From Alphaproteobacteria bacterium (GTDB taxonomy: Bacteria; Pseudomonadota; Alphaproteobacteria; Rhodobacterales; Rhodobacteraceae), in contig JAUILL010000004.1 in assembly GCA_030433335.1 (NCBI GenBank), positions 62,001-126,000 of the forward strand: a stretch of 64,000 bases of DNA, read 5' to 3'. Position 1 is the stretch's first letter. Each line of letters opens with the position of its first letter. Both the position numbers and the translations under genes were made by a program. The notes under the pieces are model-generated. The model saw only the letters and a list, made by a program, of their open reading frames with translations. It searched no databases and had not been told where the DNA came from. Below, piece after piece: positions 10,501-19,666 of the stretch.

Positions 10501-13059
10501 TCAGTAGAGGCCGCCCGCGCTGAGCGTTCCGAAATCGGCCTTGGGTCCGACAACCGCCGTGCCCCCGCCCGAGGTCGTGACCTGCTTGGGCGCATCATCG
10601 GATTCGCCCCGCTCAAACAGCGGTAGGTTGGAGCCCACGGCAAAGCCACCGTCAAAGGCGATACCGAACATCGGCTCTTCGCCATCGCGGAAATATTCCG
10701 CCACGACAAAATCGCCGCTGGCATCATCCGCCAGACGCGCACCGGTAAAGCGGTCGATCTTGATGAAGTGACCACCCGGGGGCACATCGAACGGACCGCC
10801 GCCGTATTTCTTGGTCGCGGCTTGCATCAATTCGGTGAACACCGGACCACACAGGGTGCCGCCGTAGGCACCGCGGCCCATCGGGCGCGGGCTGTCAAAG
10901 CCCATGTAGCACCCTGCCACGATGTTCGAAGTAAAGCCGACGAACCACACGTCCTTTGCGTCGTTGGTGGTGCCGGTCTTGCCCGCGGTCGGCACCGGCA
11001 GGTTCACGGTGCTCGCGGCTGTCCCGCGCTGCACAACACCCTGCATCATCGAGGTTAGCTGGTACGCAGTGATCGCATCCATCACGCGTTCACGATTCGA
11101 GGTGATGCGCGGCCCAAGGCCATTCGGGATCGACGGATCGGCACAATCGGTGCAGATGCGTTCTTCGTGGCGGTATATGGTGCGACCATAGCGGTCCTGC
11201 ACGCGGTCCACCAGAGTGGGCTGCACCCGCTCGCCGCCGTTGGCGAACATCGCGTAGGCTGCGACCATTTTATAGAGCGTGGTTTCTTCGGACCCCAGCG
11301 AGTTCGCGAGGAACCGGCCCATGTTGTCATAGACCCCAAAACGTTCGGCATATCGGGCGATTGTGTCCATGCCGACCTCTTGGGCTAGACGTACGGTCAT
11401 CAGGTTCCGCGACTGTTCAATGCCAGTCCGCAGGGGTGTGGGACCGTAATACTTGTTCGACGAGTTCTTGGGACGCCACAGACCTTGGGGGGTGTCCACC
11501 TCGATCGGGGCGTCGATCACGATGGTCGCGGGCGAATAGCCACTGTCCAAAGCCGACGCGTAAACAAAGGGTTTGAAGCTAGAACCCGGCTGGCGCTGCG
11601 CCTGTGTCACGCGGTTGAAAACCGAGTCCTGATAGGAGAAGCCGCCCTGCATCGCCAGAACACGGCCGTTCTCCACGTCCATCGCCATCAGACCGCCCTG
11701 TACTTCGGGGGTCTGGCGCAGAGTCCAGCGGATAAAGCTGCCGTCTTCGTCCTTGGTCATGCGGCGGACGAGCACGACGTCGCCAACCTCAACCAGATCA
11801 CCGGCCACACGGGCCTTGTTCGCGAGCTTGCCATCGGCCAGACGCTTGCGGGCCCACTGCACATCTTCGGCGGGAATAAAGTGGCCGTCTTCGTCCTCTT
11901 CGACGCCTTCAATCCCGATGCGAGCAGAGGTATCGCCAACGCGCAGAACGACGGCTGGATACCATTGGGCCTCGAGGAAGATGTCACGGGGCACATCGAC
12001 ATTAGCCAGCGCCGCGCGCCATTTCTCTTCGGTGTCGAGTTCGGCGGGATCGATTTTCTTACCCGTGCCACGCCATACGCCGATGCCACGGTCGTATTTC
12101 TCCAAGCCACGGCGCAGGGACTCGCCCGCCACAGCCTGCAAGTCGGGGTCGACGGTCGCGCGGACCGACAGACCACCGGTAAAGAATTCCCCCTCGCCGA
12201 AATCATCGCTCAGCTGGCGACGAATTTCGTCGGTGAAGTAATCGCGATAGGGCAGCGCGACACGGAAGTCCTCGTAATCGCCGTTCTGCACGGATTTCAG
12301 CGGCAGCGCCTGTTCAGCATCGCGCATCTCAGCGGTGATGTAGCCGTTCTCTTCCATCTCGCGCAGCACGTAGTTGCGGCGATCCACCGCTTCTTCGTAG
12401 TCGCGGACAGGGTGCAATTTCGCGGGCTTCTTGGGCAGCGAAGCCAAGTAAGCCGCCTCGCCCGGTGTCAGCTCGACCAGCGTCTTGTTGAAGTAGGTCT
12501 GCGCCGCCGCGGCCACCCCATAAGAGTTCGCGCCAAGGTAAATTTCGTTGAGGTAGAGCTCGAGGATCTCGTCCTTTTCCAGCGTCTGCTCGATGCGGGT
12601 CGCGAGGATCAGTTCCTTGATCTTCCGTTCTGCCTGACGGTCACCGGACAGCAAGAAGTTCTTCATGACCTGCTGGGTAATGGTCGACGCACCCCGCACA
12701 TTGCGCCCACGCGACACGACTGCGTCTCGCGCCGCCGAGGCGATGCCCATCAGGTCATAGCCGGAGTGCTGGTAAAAATTCTTGTCCTCGGCCGAGATAA
12801 AGGCGGCCTTTACCAGATCAGGGATTTCTTCGGCGGGGACGAACAGACGGCGTTCTTTGGCGAATTCGTCGATGATGCGTCCCTCGGCCGAGTAGATCCG
12901 GCTGATCGTCGGAGGTTCGTACTGGGCCAAGGCCTCGTGGCTCGGCAGATCGCGTCCGTACATCCAGAACACGCCACCAATGCCCAGAGCAATCATGAAA
13001 ATGCCCAAGGTGATGGCGCTGAAAATCGCCCCGAAGAAGGATAATATGAATCGCACCAC
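10501..13059 (-). CDS. mrcA: Penicillin-binding protein 1A, bifunctional peptidoglycan synthase
   Basis: A class A PBP of 852 residues that polymerises glycan strands and cross-links peptides outside the inner membrane. One N-terminal membrane anchor (about residues 5-30) is followed by the GT51 transglycosylase, with SAEDKNFYQHSG near residue 90 carrying the catalytic Glu, and TITQQVMKN. The transpeptidase has all three motifs: SxxK in PGSSFKPF (near 480), SRN in EQSRNLM (near 540) and KTG in AGKTGTTND (near 690). An extra domain lies between the two enzymes. The order amidase, PBP1A, prfB on one strand suggests a wall operon. Confidence 0.96.
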   Translation of the reverse strand: MVRFILSFFGAIFSAITLGIFMIALGIGGVFWMYGRDLPSHEALAQYEPPTISRIYSAEGRIIDEFAKERRLFVPAEEIPDLVKAAFISAEDKNFYQHSGYDLMGIASAARDAVVSRGRNVRGASTITQQVMKNFLLSGDRQAERKIKELILATRIEQTLEKDEILELYLNEIYLGANSYGVAAAAQTYFNKTLVELTPGEAAYLASLPKKPAKLHPVRDYEEAVDRRNYVLREMEENGYITAEMRDAEQALPLKSVQNGDYEDFRVALPYRDYFTDEIRRQLSDDFGEGEFFTGGLSVRATVDPDLQAVAGESLRRGLEKYDRGIGVWRGTGKKIDPAELDTEEKWRAALANVDVPRDIFLEAQWYPAVVLRVGDTSARIGIEGVEEDEDGHFIPAEDVQWARKRLADGKLANKARVAGDLVEVGDVVLVRRMTKDEDGSFIRWTLRQTPEVQGGLMAMDVENGRVLAMQGGFSYQDSVFNRVTQAQRQPGSSFKPFVYASALDSGYSPATIVIDAPIEVDTPQGLWRPKNSSNKYYGPTPLRTGIEQSRNLMTVRLAQEVGMDTIARYAERFGVYDNMGRFLANSLGSEETTLYKMVAAYAMFANGGERVQPTLVDRVQDRYGRTIYRHEERICTDCADPSIPNGLGPRITSNRERVMDAITAYQLTSMMQGVVQRGTAASTVNLPVPTAGKTGTTNDAKDVWFVGFTSNIVAGCYMGFDSPRPMGRGAYGGTLCGPVFTELMQAATKKYGGGPFDVPPGGHFIKIDRFTGARLADDASGDFVVAEYFRDGEEPMFGIAFDGGFAVGSNLPLFERGESDDAPKQVTTSGGGTAVVGPKADFGTLSAGGLY

Positions 13060-13149
13060 TGGCCGGCCCTCGTGTCAAACGTGCCCCCTCATATAGGCAG
13101 GGCCTTGTGGGGTCAAAACACAATGGGTCGAGGAAATTGGAAAGGCGGG

Positions 13150-14373
13150 CTATTGCCGGACCAATTGGCCCTCTGCTGCGTCCGCAATCGCCCATTCCAG
13201 AATGGCGCTTGTGATCGCAGTCGCTGTCTGCGTACGCCATTCAGGGTTTGTGATGTTGGCGCGGTCGCGGTCAGAGGACAGAAATCCGACTTCGAGCAAG
13301 ATAGACGGAATATCCGCAGCCTTGAGGACCGAGAACCCAGCCCCACGCCGTGGGCGCGAATGCAGGGGATTGCCGTTTTCTTTGAGCGCCTCAAGCAGTT
13401 GGTCGGCGGCGCGTTTGGCCCGTGGCATGGTGTCGGTGCGAGCCAAGTCCATCAGCACATGGGCGACCACATCGTCCTGACCGGTCAGATCGACACCCGC
13501 CAGCAAATCGGCGCGGTTGTGACGCTCTGCCAGCTTTTGCGAAGCTTTGTCCGACGCCTCTTCGGCCAGCGTGTAGATCGTCGCGCCACGCGCGCCGCCC
13601 CCGTCCAACGCATCTGCGTGCAGGGACAGGAACAAGTCTGCGCGGGCCTCATGCGCAATGGTGACGCGGGTTTCTAGGGGGACAAAGTCGTCAGCCTCAC
13701 GGGTCAGGAACACGTCAACCTCGCCCGTGCGAACCAAGGTATCCCGCAGCTCCATGGCGAATTGCAGCATCAGGTCTTTTTCATCAAAGCCGCCGCGCTG
13801 TGCGCCCGGATCGACGCCGCCGTGGCCAGGATCGATGACCACAACCAGCTTGCCATTGCCCGATTGCCGTTCACGTGCAGGGTCGACGTTGGCAACCAAA
13901 GGCGTGCCCCAGTCGGGATCCGCAGGCGCAACCGACCGCGCCGCAAAATCCTCTGCCGTGGTGCGTTTCAGGGTAAGGTTCAGTTTGGCCTGTCCGGTCT
14001 CGGTATCGATCCGCAGGTCAGAGGACGCCAAGGCCAAAGGTCCATCGAGATCGAGGATCATCCGTGTCCAGCCGGGGCGGTACTGGCCGAACCGCGCCTC
14101 ATTGATCCCGTTGGCACGGGTCAGGTGGTCAGCCCCGAGCCCCGTCCAGTCGACCTCGCGGAAATCCGCGATCAGGCGCGCAGGCTCATCCAGCGTAAAG
14201 ACGCGGTAAGGCACGCCCTGGGTCATCGCCAAGGTCATCGTCACACCGCTATCCGTGCCCCGAGCGAACGTTTCGTCCGGCAGAATGCGGGCCCGCCCGG
14301 TGAAATCCTGAGCGAGCGCGGCGCCTGCGAGACACAGCGCCACCACCAAACCTGTAACAATGCGAAGAACCAT
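13150..14373 (-). CDS. N-acetylmuramoyl-L-alanine amidase (AmiC type) with AMIN domain
   Basis: A periplasmic zinc amidase that cuts the stem peptide from muramic acid during cell separation. The 407-residue precursor starts with the signal peptide VLRIVTGLVVALCLAGAALA. An AMIN-like targeting domain follows (about residues 25-150), then the Amidase_3 domain with VIDPGHGGVDPGA, LFLSLHADAL and SILLEVGFLS, which supply the zinc ligands and catalytic Glu. I choose ATG 14373 because AGAGG lies eight bases upstream; a start at 14412 would add 13 residues before the signal peptide. It precedes mrcA on the same strand with a 90-base gap. Confidence 0.93.
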   Translation of the reverse strand: MVLRIVTGLVVALCLAGAALAQDFTGRARILPDETFARGTDSGVTMTLAMTQGVPYRVFTLDEPARLIADFREVDWTGLGADHLTRANGINEARFGQYRPGWTRMILDLDGPLALASSDLRIDTETGQAKLNLTLKRTTAEDFAARSVAPADPDWGTPLVANVDPARERQSGNGKLVVVIDPGHGGVDPGAQRGGFDEKDLMLQFAMELRDTLVRTGEVDVFLTREADDFVPLETRVTIAHEARADLFLSLHADALDGGGARGATIYTLAEEASDKASQKLAERHNRADLLAGVDLTGQDDVVAHVLMDLARTDTMPRAKRAADQLLEALKENGNPLHSRPRRGAGFSVLKAADIPSILLEVGFLSSDRDRANITNPEWRTQTATAITSAILEWAIADAAEGQLVRQ

Positions 14374-14482
14374 CTGCTCGGCCTCTGACCGTCTTTTCGC
14401 AAATAGATACACGGTCTGACCGCCTCCGCAAAGTTATCAAGAAGGGGATAACGTAAGCCCGCCTAAAGACGGCACAAATCCG

Positions 14483-15625
14483 CTATCGGTTTGCCATGAA
14501 TTCGGTCAGGCGGCGCAGGCCCTCTTCGATATCGGCGGTCGAGCGCGCGTAAGAGAACCGCAGCGTCCCTGCCCCGCGATCGGGATCGAAATCCAGACCG
14601 GGGGTCACGGCGACACCCGCCTTTTCCAGAATTTCGGCGCAGAAGGCACGGCTGTCATCAGTGATGTGGCTGACATCGGCATAGACGTAAAAGGCCCCAT
14701 CCGGCGGCGCGATGCGGTCGAAGCCGGCTTTGGGCAGACCTTCGATCATCAGTTGGCGGTTGCGGGTGTAGACCTGCAGGTTCGCGTCTAGTTCTTCCTT
14801 GCACTCCAACGCCCCGAGGGCGGCGATCTGGCTGGCATGGGGGGCGCAGATGAACATATTCTGCGCCAGACGCTCGATCCGGCGAACGTGGTCCGGCGGG
14901 ACCACCATCCAGCCGACACGCCAACCGGTCATGCTGAAATACTTGGAAAAGCTGTTGATTACGTAGACGTCGTCGGAAAGCTCCAGCGCGGTGACCGCTT
15001 TGGCTTCGTATTCGATCCCATGGTAAATCTCGTCGCTGATAAAGGCGGTGTTCTCGTCCTGCGCCGCATCGATCAAAGCGCCCAAAGCGTCCTTGCCCAA
15101 CATGGTGCCTGATGGGTTCGCCGGGGACGCGACCATCAGACCGTCCAGCCCCTTGCCTACAATATCCGACGGCACGGGCTGATAACGGTTCTCAGGCGCC
15201 GTTTCGAGCATCACCGGCTCAACGCTCATCGCCTTAAGGATCTGCCGGTAGCTCGGATACCCCGGCGCGCCGATGCCAACCCTGTCCCCCGCGTCAAACA
15301 GCGCAGTGAACGCGAGCAAAAACGCCCCCGACGATCCCGAGGTCACGACAACCCGCGCGGGGTCCAGATCCACATCGTACCAGTCGCCGTACAGCTGCGC
15401 GATCCGCGCGCGCAGTTCAGGAATGCCCAAAGCAACCGTGTACCCGAGCGACCCGCTCTCCATCGCAGTGGCCAGAGCCTGACGCGCACCCGAAGGCGCT
15501 GCAGTGCTGGGTTGGCCCACCTCCATGTGGATGATGTGGCGTCCAGCCTCTTCGGCGCGGCGCGCGGCCTCCATCACGTCCATCACGATAAAGGGATCGA
15601 CATCGCTGCGGCTTGAATTTCGCAT
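14483..15625 (-). CDS. PLP-dependent aminotransferase, class I/II
   Basis: A 380-residue fold-type I aminotransferase. The N-terminal part has HMEVGQPSTAAPSGA, the middle ASPANPSGT (cofactor-binding Asn/Pro loop), SDEIYHG (Asp to the pyridine nitrogen) and SFSKYFSMTGWRVGW, where Lys forms the Schiff base. TLRFSYARS near the C-terminus contains the substrate carboxylate-binding Arg. The specific amino donor cannot be read from sequence; aspartate/aromatic or alanine types are all possible. It is divergent from the M48 protease gene with 54 bases between the coding regions. Confidence 0.88.
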   Translation of the reverse strand: MRNSSRSDVDPFIVMDVMEAARRAEEAGRHIIHMEVGQPSTAAPSGARQALATAMESGSLGYTVALGIPELRARIAQLYGDWYDVDLDPARVVVTSGSSGAFLLAFTALFDAGDRVGIGAPGYPSYRQILKAMSVEPVMLETAPENRYQPVPSDIVGKGLDGLMVASPANPSGTMLGKDALGALIDAAQDENTAFISDEIYHGIEYEAKAVTALELSDDVYVINSFSKYFSMTGWRVGWMVVPPDHVRRIERLAQNMFICAPHASQIAALGALECKEELDANLQVYTRNRQLMIEGLPKAGFDRIAPPDGAFYVYADVSHITDDSRAFCAEILEKAGVAVTPGLDFDPDRGAGTLRFSYARSTADIEEGLRRLTEFMANR

Positions 15626-15679
15626 GGGGTCCTCTCTAGGGTGTTGCCAATGTCATTTCAGGCGAGGAAAGGATCGTCA

Positions 15680-17011
15680 ATGCGCCATGCCGCCCGTGTG
15701 CTGGCCACCGCCCTGTGCCTGACCCTGATCGCCAGCCTGCCGGCCCGAGCCGTGGGGCTCTTGCGCGATCCTGACATTGAATATGCCCTGAACACGATTG
15801 CGGCTCCGATCCTGAACGCGGCAGGCCTTGGCGCGAACCGGGTCAAGGTTCTTGTGGTCAACGAATCAAGCCTGAATGCCTTTGTCGTCGACGCAGAACA
15901 TATCTTCATCCATGCCGGTCTGCTTTCGCGCCTTGAAAACGCCAGCCAGCTGCAATCCGTGATCGCCCACGAGGCTGCACACATCGCCAATGGCCACATG
16001 GCCCGCCGCCTTACGAACATGCGGACAGCGCGGACTGCAGCGGGCATTGGGCTGGCGCTCGCAGCCGCCGCAGCCGCTGGCGGAGAAGGTCGCGCTGCCA
16101 CCGGGCTCGCACTAGGGACGCAGTCGAGCGCACAGCGTGTTCTCTTTGCCCACACCCGCGCCGAAGAAGCTAGCGCCGACCAAGCTGGTGTGCGGTACAT
16201 GGTCAGCGCTGGTATCAACCCCGCAGGCGCTGTCGAGGTCGTCGATATCTTTCGCGGCCAAGAAGCCTTGAGCGTCTCGCGCCAAGACCCCTACACCCGC
16301 ACGCACCCCCTGACCCAAGATCGCTTCCGCGCCCTACAGGGGTTCGCGGCGGCCTACGGCGACCGCGCTTGGCCGGATGCCACCACCGCCAACTACTGGT
16401 TCGCACGGGCCCAAGGCAAACTGACCGCCTTTACCCGCGCCCCCAGCTGGACCCTGCGCCGCGCCAAATCCAGCGCAACCGAAGACATCCGCCTGATGCG
16501 CCAGGCTGTGGCCTATCACCGCCAACCGAACGCAAAGAAGGCCATTGCCACCATCGACAAACTGGCCGCCGCCCGCCCCCAAGACCCGTATGTCCACGAG
16601 CTGCGCGGTCAAATCCTGCTAGAGAGCCGCAATTTCTCGGCCGCGAGCAACGCCTATGGCCGCGCGGTGCAGCTGGCCCCTAACGATCCGCTGATTTTGG
16701 GCGGCTACGGGCGATCCTTGCTGGCGCTCGACACCGCTGACAGCAACAAACGCGCCCTTGCCGCTCTTGAGAAAGCCCGCCGCATCGACCGCTACAGCGC
16801 GGGTGTTCTGCGCGATCTGGGTATGGCCTATGCCCGCGCTGGACAGAACGGAATGGCCTCACTTGTAACCGCCGAACGATACGCTCTGAACGGTCGGCTG
16901 AATGACGCTGCACTCCACGCGAAACGGGCCGAAGGGCTGCTGCCGCGCGGATCCGCCCCTTGGCAACGGGCGCAGGATGTGCTGACTGCTGCGAAAGCCG
17001 CGCCGAAATGA
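15680..17011 (+). CDS. Periplasmic M48 metalloprotease with TPR repeats (BepA-like)
   Basis: A 443-residue exported protein. The signal peptide ends near ARA in SLPARAVGLLRD. The peptidase domain has the zinc motif HEAAH in VIAHEAAHIANGHMARR (near residue 98) and a second ligand in RAEEASADQAGVRYM (near 165). The C-terminal 180 residues form TPR-like helices. This architecture matches BepA/YfgC, which degrades or matures misassembled outer-membrane proteins. I choose ATG 15680 because AAAGGA sits six bases upstream. It is followed after 11 bases by dsbA and a DsbA-like gene, so the operon looks devoted to envelope protein quality control (inference). Confidence 0.9.
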   Translation: MRHAARVLATALCLTLIASLPARAVGLLRDPDIEYALNTIAAPILNAAGLGANRVKVLVVNESSLNAFVVDAEHIFIHAGLLSRLENASQLQSVIAHEAAHIANGHMARRLTNMRTARTAAGIGLALAAAAAAGGEGRAATGLALGTQSSAQRVLFAHTRAEEASADQAGVRYMVSAGINPAGAVEVVDIFRGQEALSVSRQDPYTRTHPLTQDRFRALQGFAAAYGDRAWPDATTANYWFARAQGKLTAFTRAPSWTLRRAKSSATEDIRLMRQAVAYHRQPNAKKAIATIDKLAAARPQDPYVHELRGQILLESRNFSAASNAYGRAVQLAPNDPLILGGYGRSLLALDTADSNKRALAALEKARRIDRYSAGVLRDLGMAYARAGQNGMASLVTAERYALNGRLNDAALHAKRAEGLLPRGSAPWQRAQDVLTAAKAAPK

Positions 17012-17022
17012 AAGGACGCCCC

Positions 17023-17775
17023 ATGATCCGAACTCTCGTCACCGCCAGCGCTTTGGCTCTGACCGTTGCAGGCTCTGCGACCGCAGAAACCGATCTGACC
17101 AGCATGACCGACGCCGAGCGCGAGGCCTTCCGTGCCGAAGTCCGCGCTTACCTTCTGGACAACCCCGAAGTCATCATGGAAGCCGTCGCCGCGCTGGAAC
17201 AACGCCAGGCCGCAGACGCAGCGAACACCGACCGCACGCTGGTCGAGACCTACCGCGACGCGATCTTTGCTGACGGGCATTCGTGGGTTGGCGGCAACCC
17301 CGAGGGCGACATCACTCTGGTCGAATTTCTGGACTACCGCTGCGGCTACTGCCGCAAAGCCTCGGCCGAGGTCGAGCAGTTGATCGAGTCCGATGGCAAC
17401 ATCAAATTCATCGTCAAAGAGTTCCCGATCCTTGGCGAAGAAAGCGTGATCTCCTCCCGTTTCGCGTTGTCCGTCCGTACGGTCGGCGGCGATGATGCCT
17501 ACAAAGCCGCCCACGACGCGCTGATCACCTACAAAGGCAGCTACGCTGAACCCGCCCTGCGCCGTCTGGCCGAAGGTCTTGGCGTCGATGCAGACGCAGT
17601 GATCGCAGGCATGGATGCGCCCGAGATCAATCAGGTGCTGCAAGCCAACCGCGAATTGGCGAACACACTGCAAATCAGCGGGACGCCCACCTTTGTGATG
17701 GATGACACCATGCTGCGCGGCTACGTTCCGCTGGCGCAGATGCAGGCGATAGCCGACGACATTCGCGCGCAATGA
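17023..17775 (+). CDS. DsbA family thiol:disulfide oxidoreductase
   Basis: A 250-residue exported thioredoxin-fold protein. A signal peptide (ALALTVAGSATA) is followed by a helical segment with AEREAFRAEVRAYLLDNPEV, then the thioredoxin fold with the active site C-G-Y-C at residues 107-110 and the cis-proline loop GTPTF near 220. This organisation is that of the DsbA/ScsC/Com1-like group, which oxidises or isomerises disulfides in the periplasm. AAAGGA precedes the ATG by six bases. The stop overlaps the start of the next gene by four bases (ATGA), and that next gene is a cysteine-free copy of this one. Confidence 0.93.
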   Translation: MIRTLVTASALALTVAGSATAETDLTSMTDAEREAFRAEVRAYLLDNPEVIMEAVAALEQRQAADAANTDRTLVETYRDAIFADGHSWVGGNPEGDITLVEFLDYRCGYCRKASAEVEQLIESDGNIKFIVKEFPILGEESVISSRFALSVRTVGGDDAYKAAHDALITYKGSYAEPALRRLAEGLGVDADAVIAGMDAPEINQVLQANRELANTLQISGTPTFVMDDTMLRGYVPLAQMQAIADDIRAQ

Positions 17776-18404
17776 TCCGTTGGGCCGTTGCCTTCTTGGC
17801 TGCGGCCACCCCCGCTGCTGCGCTTGATTTTGGGACACTGTCCACTGCCGAGCATGAGGCCTTTGGTGACGAGATCAGGGCGCTCTTTCTGTCTGAGCCT
17901 GAACTAATCGAACGCGCGCTGGCGCCAGAACGTCCCGACCCCACGTCCTTCTACATCGAAGAAGATAAACGCAGGCTCTCTGCTTTGGAGCAGCAGCTTG
18001 CGCCGGAAACGGGCGACGTGGTGATTGGTCCGGAGGGTGGCTCTACGGTCACCGCTTTCCTCGGCCCTGACGAAGGGTCCAAAGAGATGGCTGCGGTGCT
18101 TCATAGCCTCTTGGATCCGGCGAACCCACTTAGAATTATTGTGAAATTCTGGGGGCCGAACGATCGCGTCTCGGCAATCCACCAGGTCTATGGAGCCGAC
18201 GCATTCTGGCGCGCTATGGCTGGCGAAACTGACCCTGAGTGGGATCGCACCGAGATCGATGAACTCGCCGCGACTTTAGACACCGACCGTTCAGACTTGG
18301 CGCAAGCGCTCGAGATGGACGCACCGCCCTTTCTGCTGATCAATGGCATCATGATCAAAGGACCGGTGCCGCCAGTCGTGATCCAGAAATACCTGAGCCA
18401 ATAA
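17772..18404 (+). CDS. Cysteine-free DsbA paralogue (thioredoxin-like, redox-inactive)
   Basis: A 210-residue exported protein (signal peptide ending about AAALDF) that aligns along its length with the preceding DsbA. AEHEAFGDEIRALFLSEPEL matches the DsbA pre-domain, STVTAFLGPDEGSKEMAAV matches the active-site strand and helix, and APPFLLINGIMIKGPVP matches the cis-proline loop and last strand. Where DsbA has CGYC, this protein has DEGS at residues 100-103, and it contains no cysteine at all. It therefore cannot do thiol chemistry but keeps the fold, so a binding or chaperone role is plausible. The ATGA overlap with dsbA implies coupled synthesis. Confidence 0.85.
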   Translation: MIRWAVAFLAAATPAAALDFGTLSTAEHEAFGDEIRALFLSEPELIERALAPERPDPTSFYIEEDKRRLSALEQQLAPETGDVVIGPEGGSTVTAFLGPDEGSKEMAAVLHSLLDPANPLRIIVKFWGPNDRVSAIHQVYGADAFWRAMAGETDPEWDRTEIDELAATLDTDRSDLAQALEMDAPPFLLINGIMIKGPVPPVVIQKYLSQ

Positions 18405-18426
18405 AAAAGGGCGCCATTCAGCGCCC
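18402..18426 (-). terminator. Terminator of ispG
   Basis: GGGCGC (18421-18426 read on the - strand) and GCGCCC (18409-18414) form a six-base stem with a six-base loop, followed by TTTTTTA on the - strand. It also abuts the stop of the DsbA-like gene on the other strand, where the T tract is weak. Confidence 0.8.
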
Positions 18427-18447
18427 TAGTTTAGAAAGCCAGCCAGT

Positions 18448-19572
18448 TTACTCGGCCGCGTCCGCCATCTCCGCATCGATCTCGGCAGCGCGCTTTTCGA
18501 CTTGCTCGACGATGTGGTCAATCATCTTGTCGTTCGACATCTTGTGGCTCTGCTGACCCGCCAGATAAACCATGCCACTGCCAGCACCGCCGCCGGTAAA
18601 GCCCACATCGGTCATGAGCGCTTCGCCCGGCCCATTCACGACACAGCCAATGATCGACAGGCTCATCGGCGTCTTGATGTGCTCCAAACGCTTTTCTAAC
18701 GCCTCAACGGTCTTGATCACGTCAAAGCCCTGACGCGCACAGCTGGGGCAACTGATGATGTTCACACCGCGATGGCGCAGGCCCAGAGATTTGAGAATTT
18801 CGTACCCGACCTTCACCTCTTCGACCGGGTCAGCCGACAGGCTTACGCGGATCGTGTCGCCGATTCCCATCCACAGCAGGTTGCCCAAGCCAATCGCCGA
18901 CTTGATCGTGCCAGACATCAGACCGCCCGCTTCGGTGATCCCAAGGTGAATCGGCGCATCGGTCGCCTCGGCAATGCCCTGATAGGCCGCCGCAGCGAGG
19001 AATACATCGCTGGCCTTCACGCTGATTTTGAACTCGTGAAAGTCGTTGTCCTGCAGGATACGGATATGCTCCAACCCGCTCTCGACCATCGCATCGGGGC
19101 ACGGCTCACCGTATTTTTCGAGCAGATGCTTCTCCAACGAACCCGCGTTGACGCCAATCCGGATCGAGCAATTGTGGTCCCGCGCGGCCTTGATGACCTC
19201 TTTCACGCGGGTCTCGTCGCCGATGTTGCCTGGGTTGATGCGCAGACAGGCCGCGCCAGCCTCAGCCGCTTCAATTCCGCGCTTGTAGTGGAAATGGATG
19301 TCCGCGACGATCGGAACAGGGCTTTCCTTGACGATCTCTTTCAAAGCGATCGCGCTTTCGCGGTCAGGGACAGAGACACGCACAATGTCCGCGCCAGCCT
19401 CGGCTGCGGCCAGAACCTGCGCAATGGTGCCTTTGATGTCGGTTGTGACCGTGTTGGTCATGGTCTGAACCGAGATCGGAGCATCCCCGCCCACCGGTAC
19501 GTTGCCCACCATGATCTGGCGGCTTTTGCGGCGATAGATATTACGCCAAGGGCGGACGTGGTTCAGCGACAT
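18448..19572 (-). CDS. ispG: 4-hydroxy-3-methylbut-2-en-1-yl diphosphate synthase
   Basis: IspG (GcpE) makes HMBPP from methylerythritol cyclodiphosphate in the MEP isoprenoid pathway using a 4Fe-4S cluster. The 374-residue protein has the N-terminal [10 protein letters not shown], then RINPGNIGD, and the cluster cysteines in [11 protein letters not shown] (two Cys, C-x2-C) and [13 protein letters not shown] (third). An in-frame GTG lies six bases earlier at 19578, but GGAG spaced nine bases before ATG 19572 favours the shorter start. It shares the pathway with idi about 5 kb away. A strong terminator follows. Confidence 0.96.
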   Translation of the reverse strand: MSLNHVRPWRNIYRRKSRQIMVGNVPVGGDAPISVQTMTNTVTTDIKGTIAQVLAAAEAGADIVRVSVPDRESAIALKEIVKESPVPIVADIHFHYKRGIEAAEAGAACLRINPGNIGDETRVKEVIKAARDHNCSIRIGVNAGSLEKHLLEKYGEPCPDAMVESGLEHIRILQDNDFHEFKISVKASDVFLAAAAYQGIAEATDAPIHLGITEAGGLMSGTIKSAIGLGNLLWMGIGDTIRVSLSADPVEEVKVGYEILKSLGLRHRGVNIISCPSCARQGFDVIKTVEALEKRLEHIKTPMSLSIIGCVVNGPGEALMTDVGFTGGGAGSGMVYLAGQQSHKMSNDKMIDHIVEQVEKRAAEIDAEMADAAE

Positions 19573-19666
19573 GGGCACGCACTCCGGTTAATCAGAAGTC
19601 GTGCAACAAATAGGCCTGATAGGGCTGGGGTGCAATCGCCCCCTGCCTTAGATCAGAACAAGTTTA

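Noticed and set aside
11485-13044. 519-codon open frame opposite mrcA
   Set aside because: Antisense to a PBP with all catalytic motifs intact; no independent support.
17772-18404. The cysteine-free DsbA copy as a pseudogene
   Set aside because: The frame is intact over 210 codons, the signal peptide and fold pattern are kept, and it is translationally coupled. Decay is not evident.
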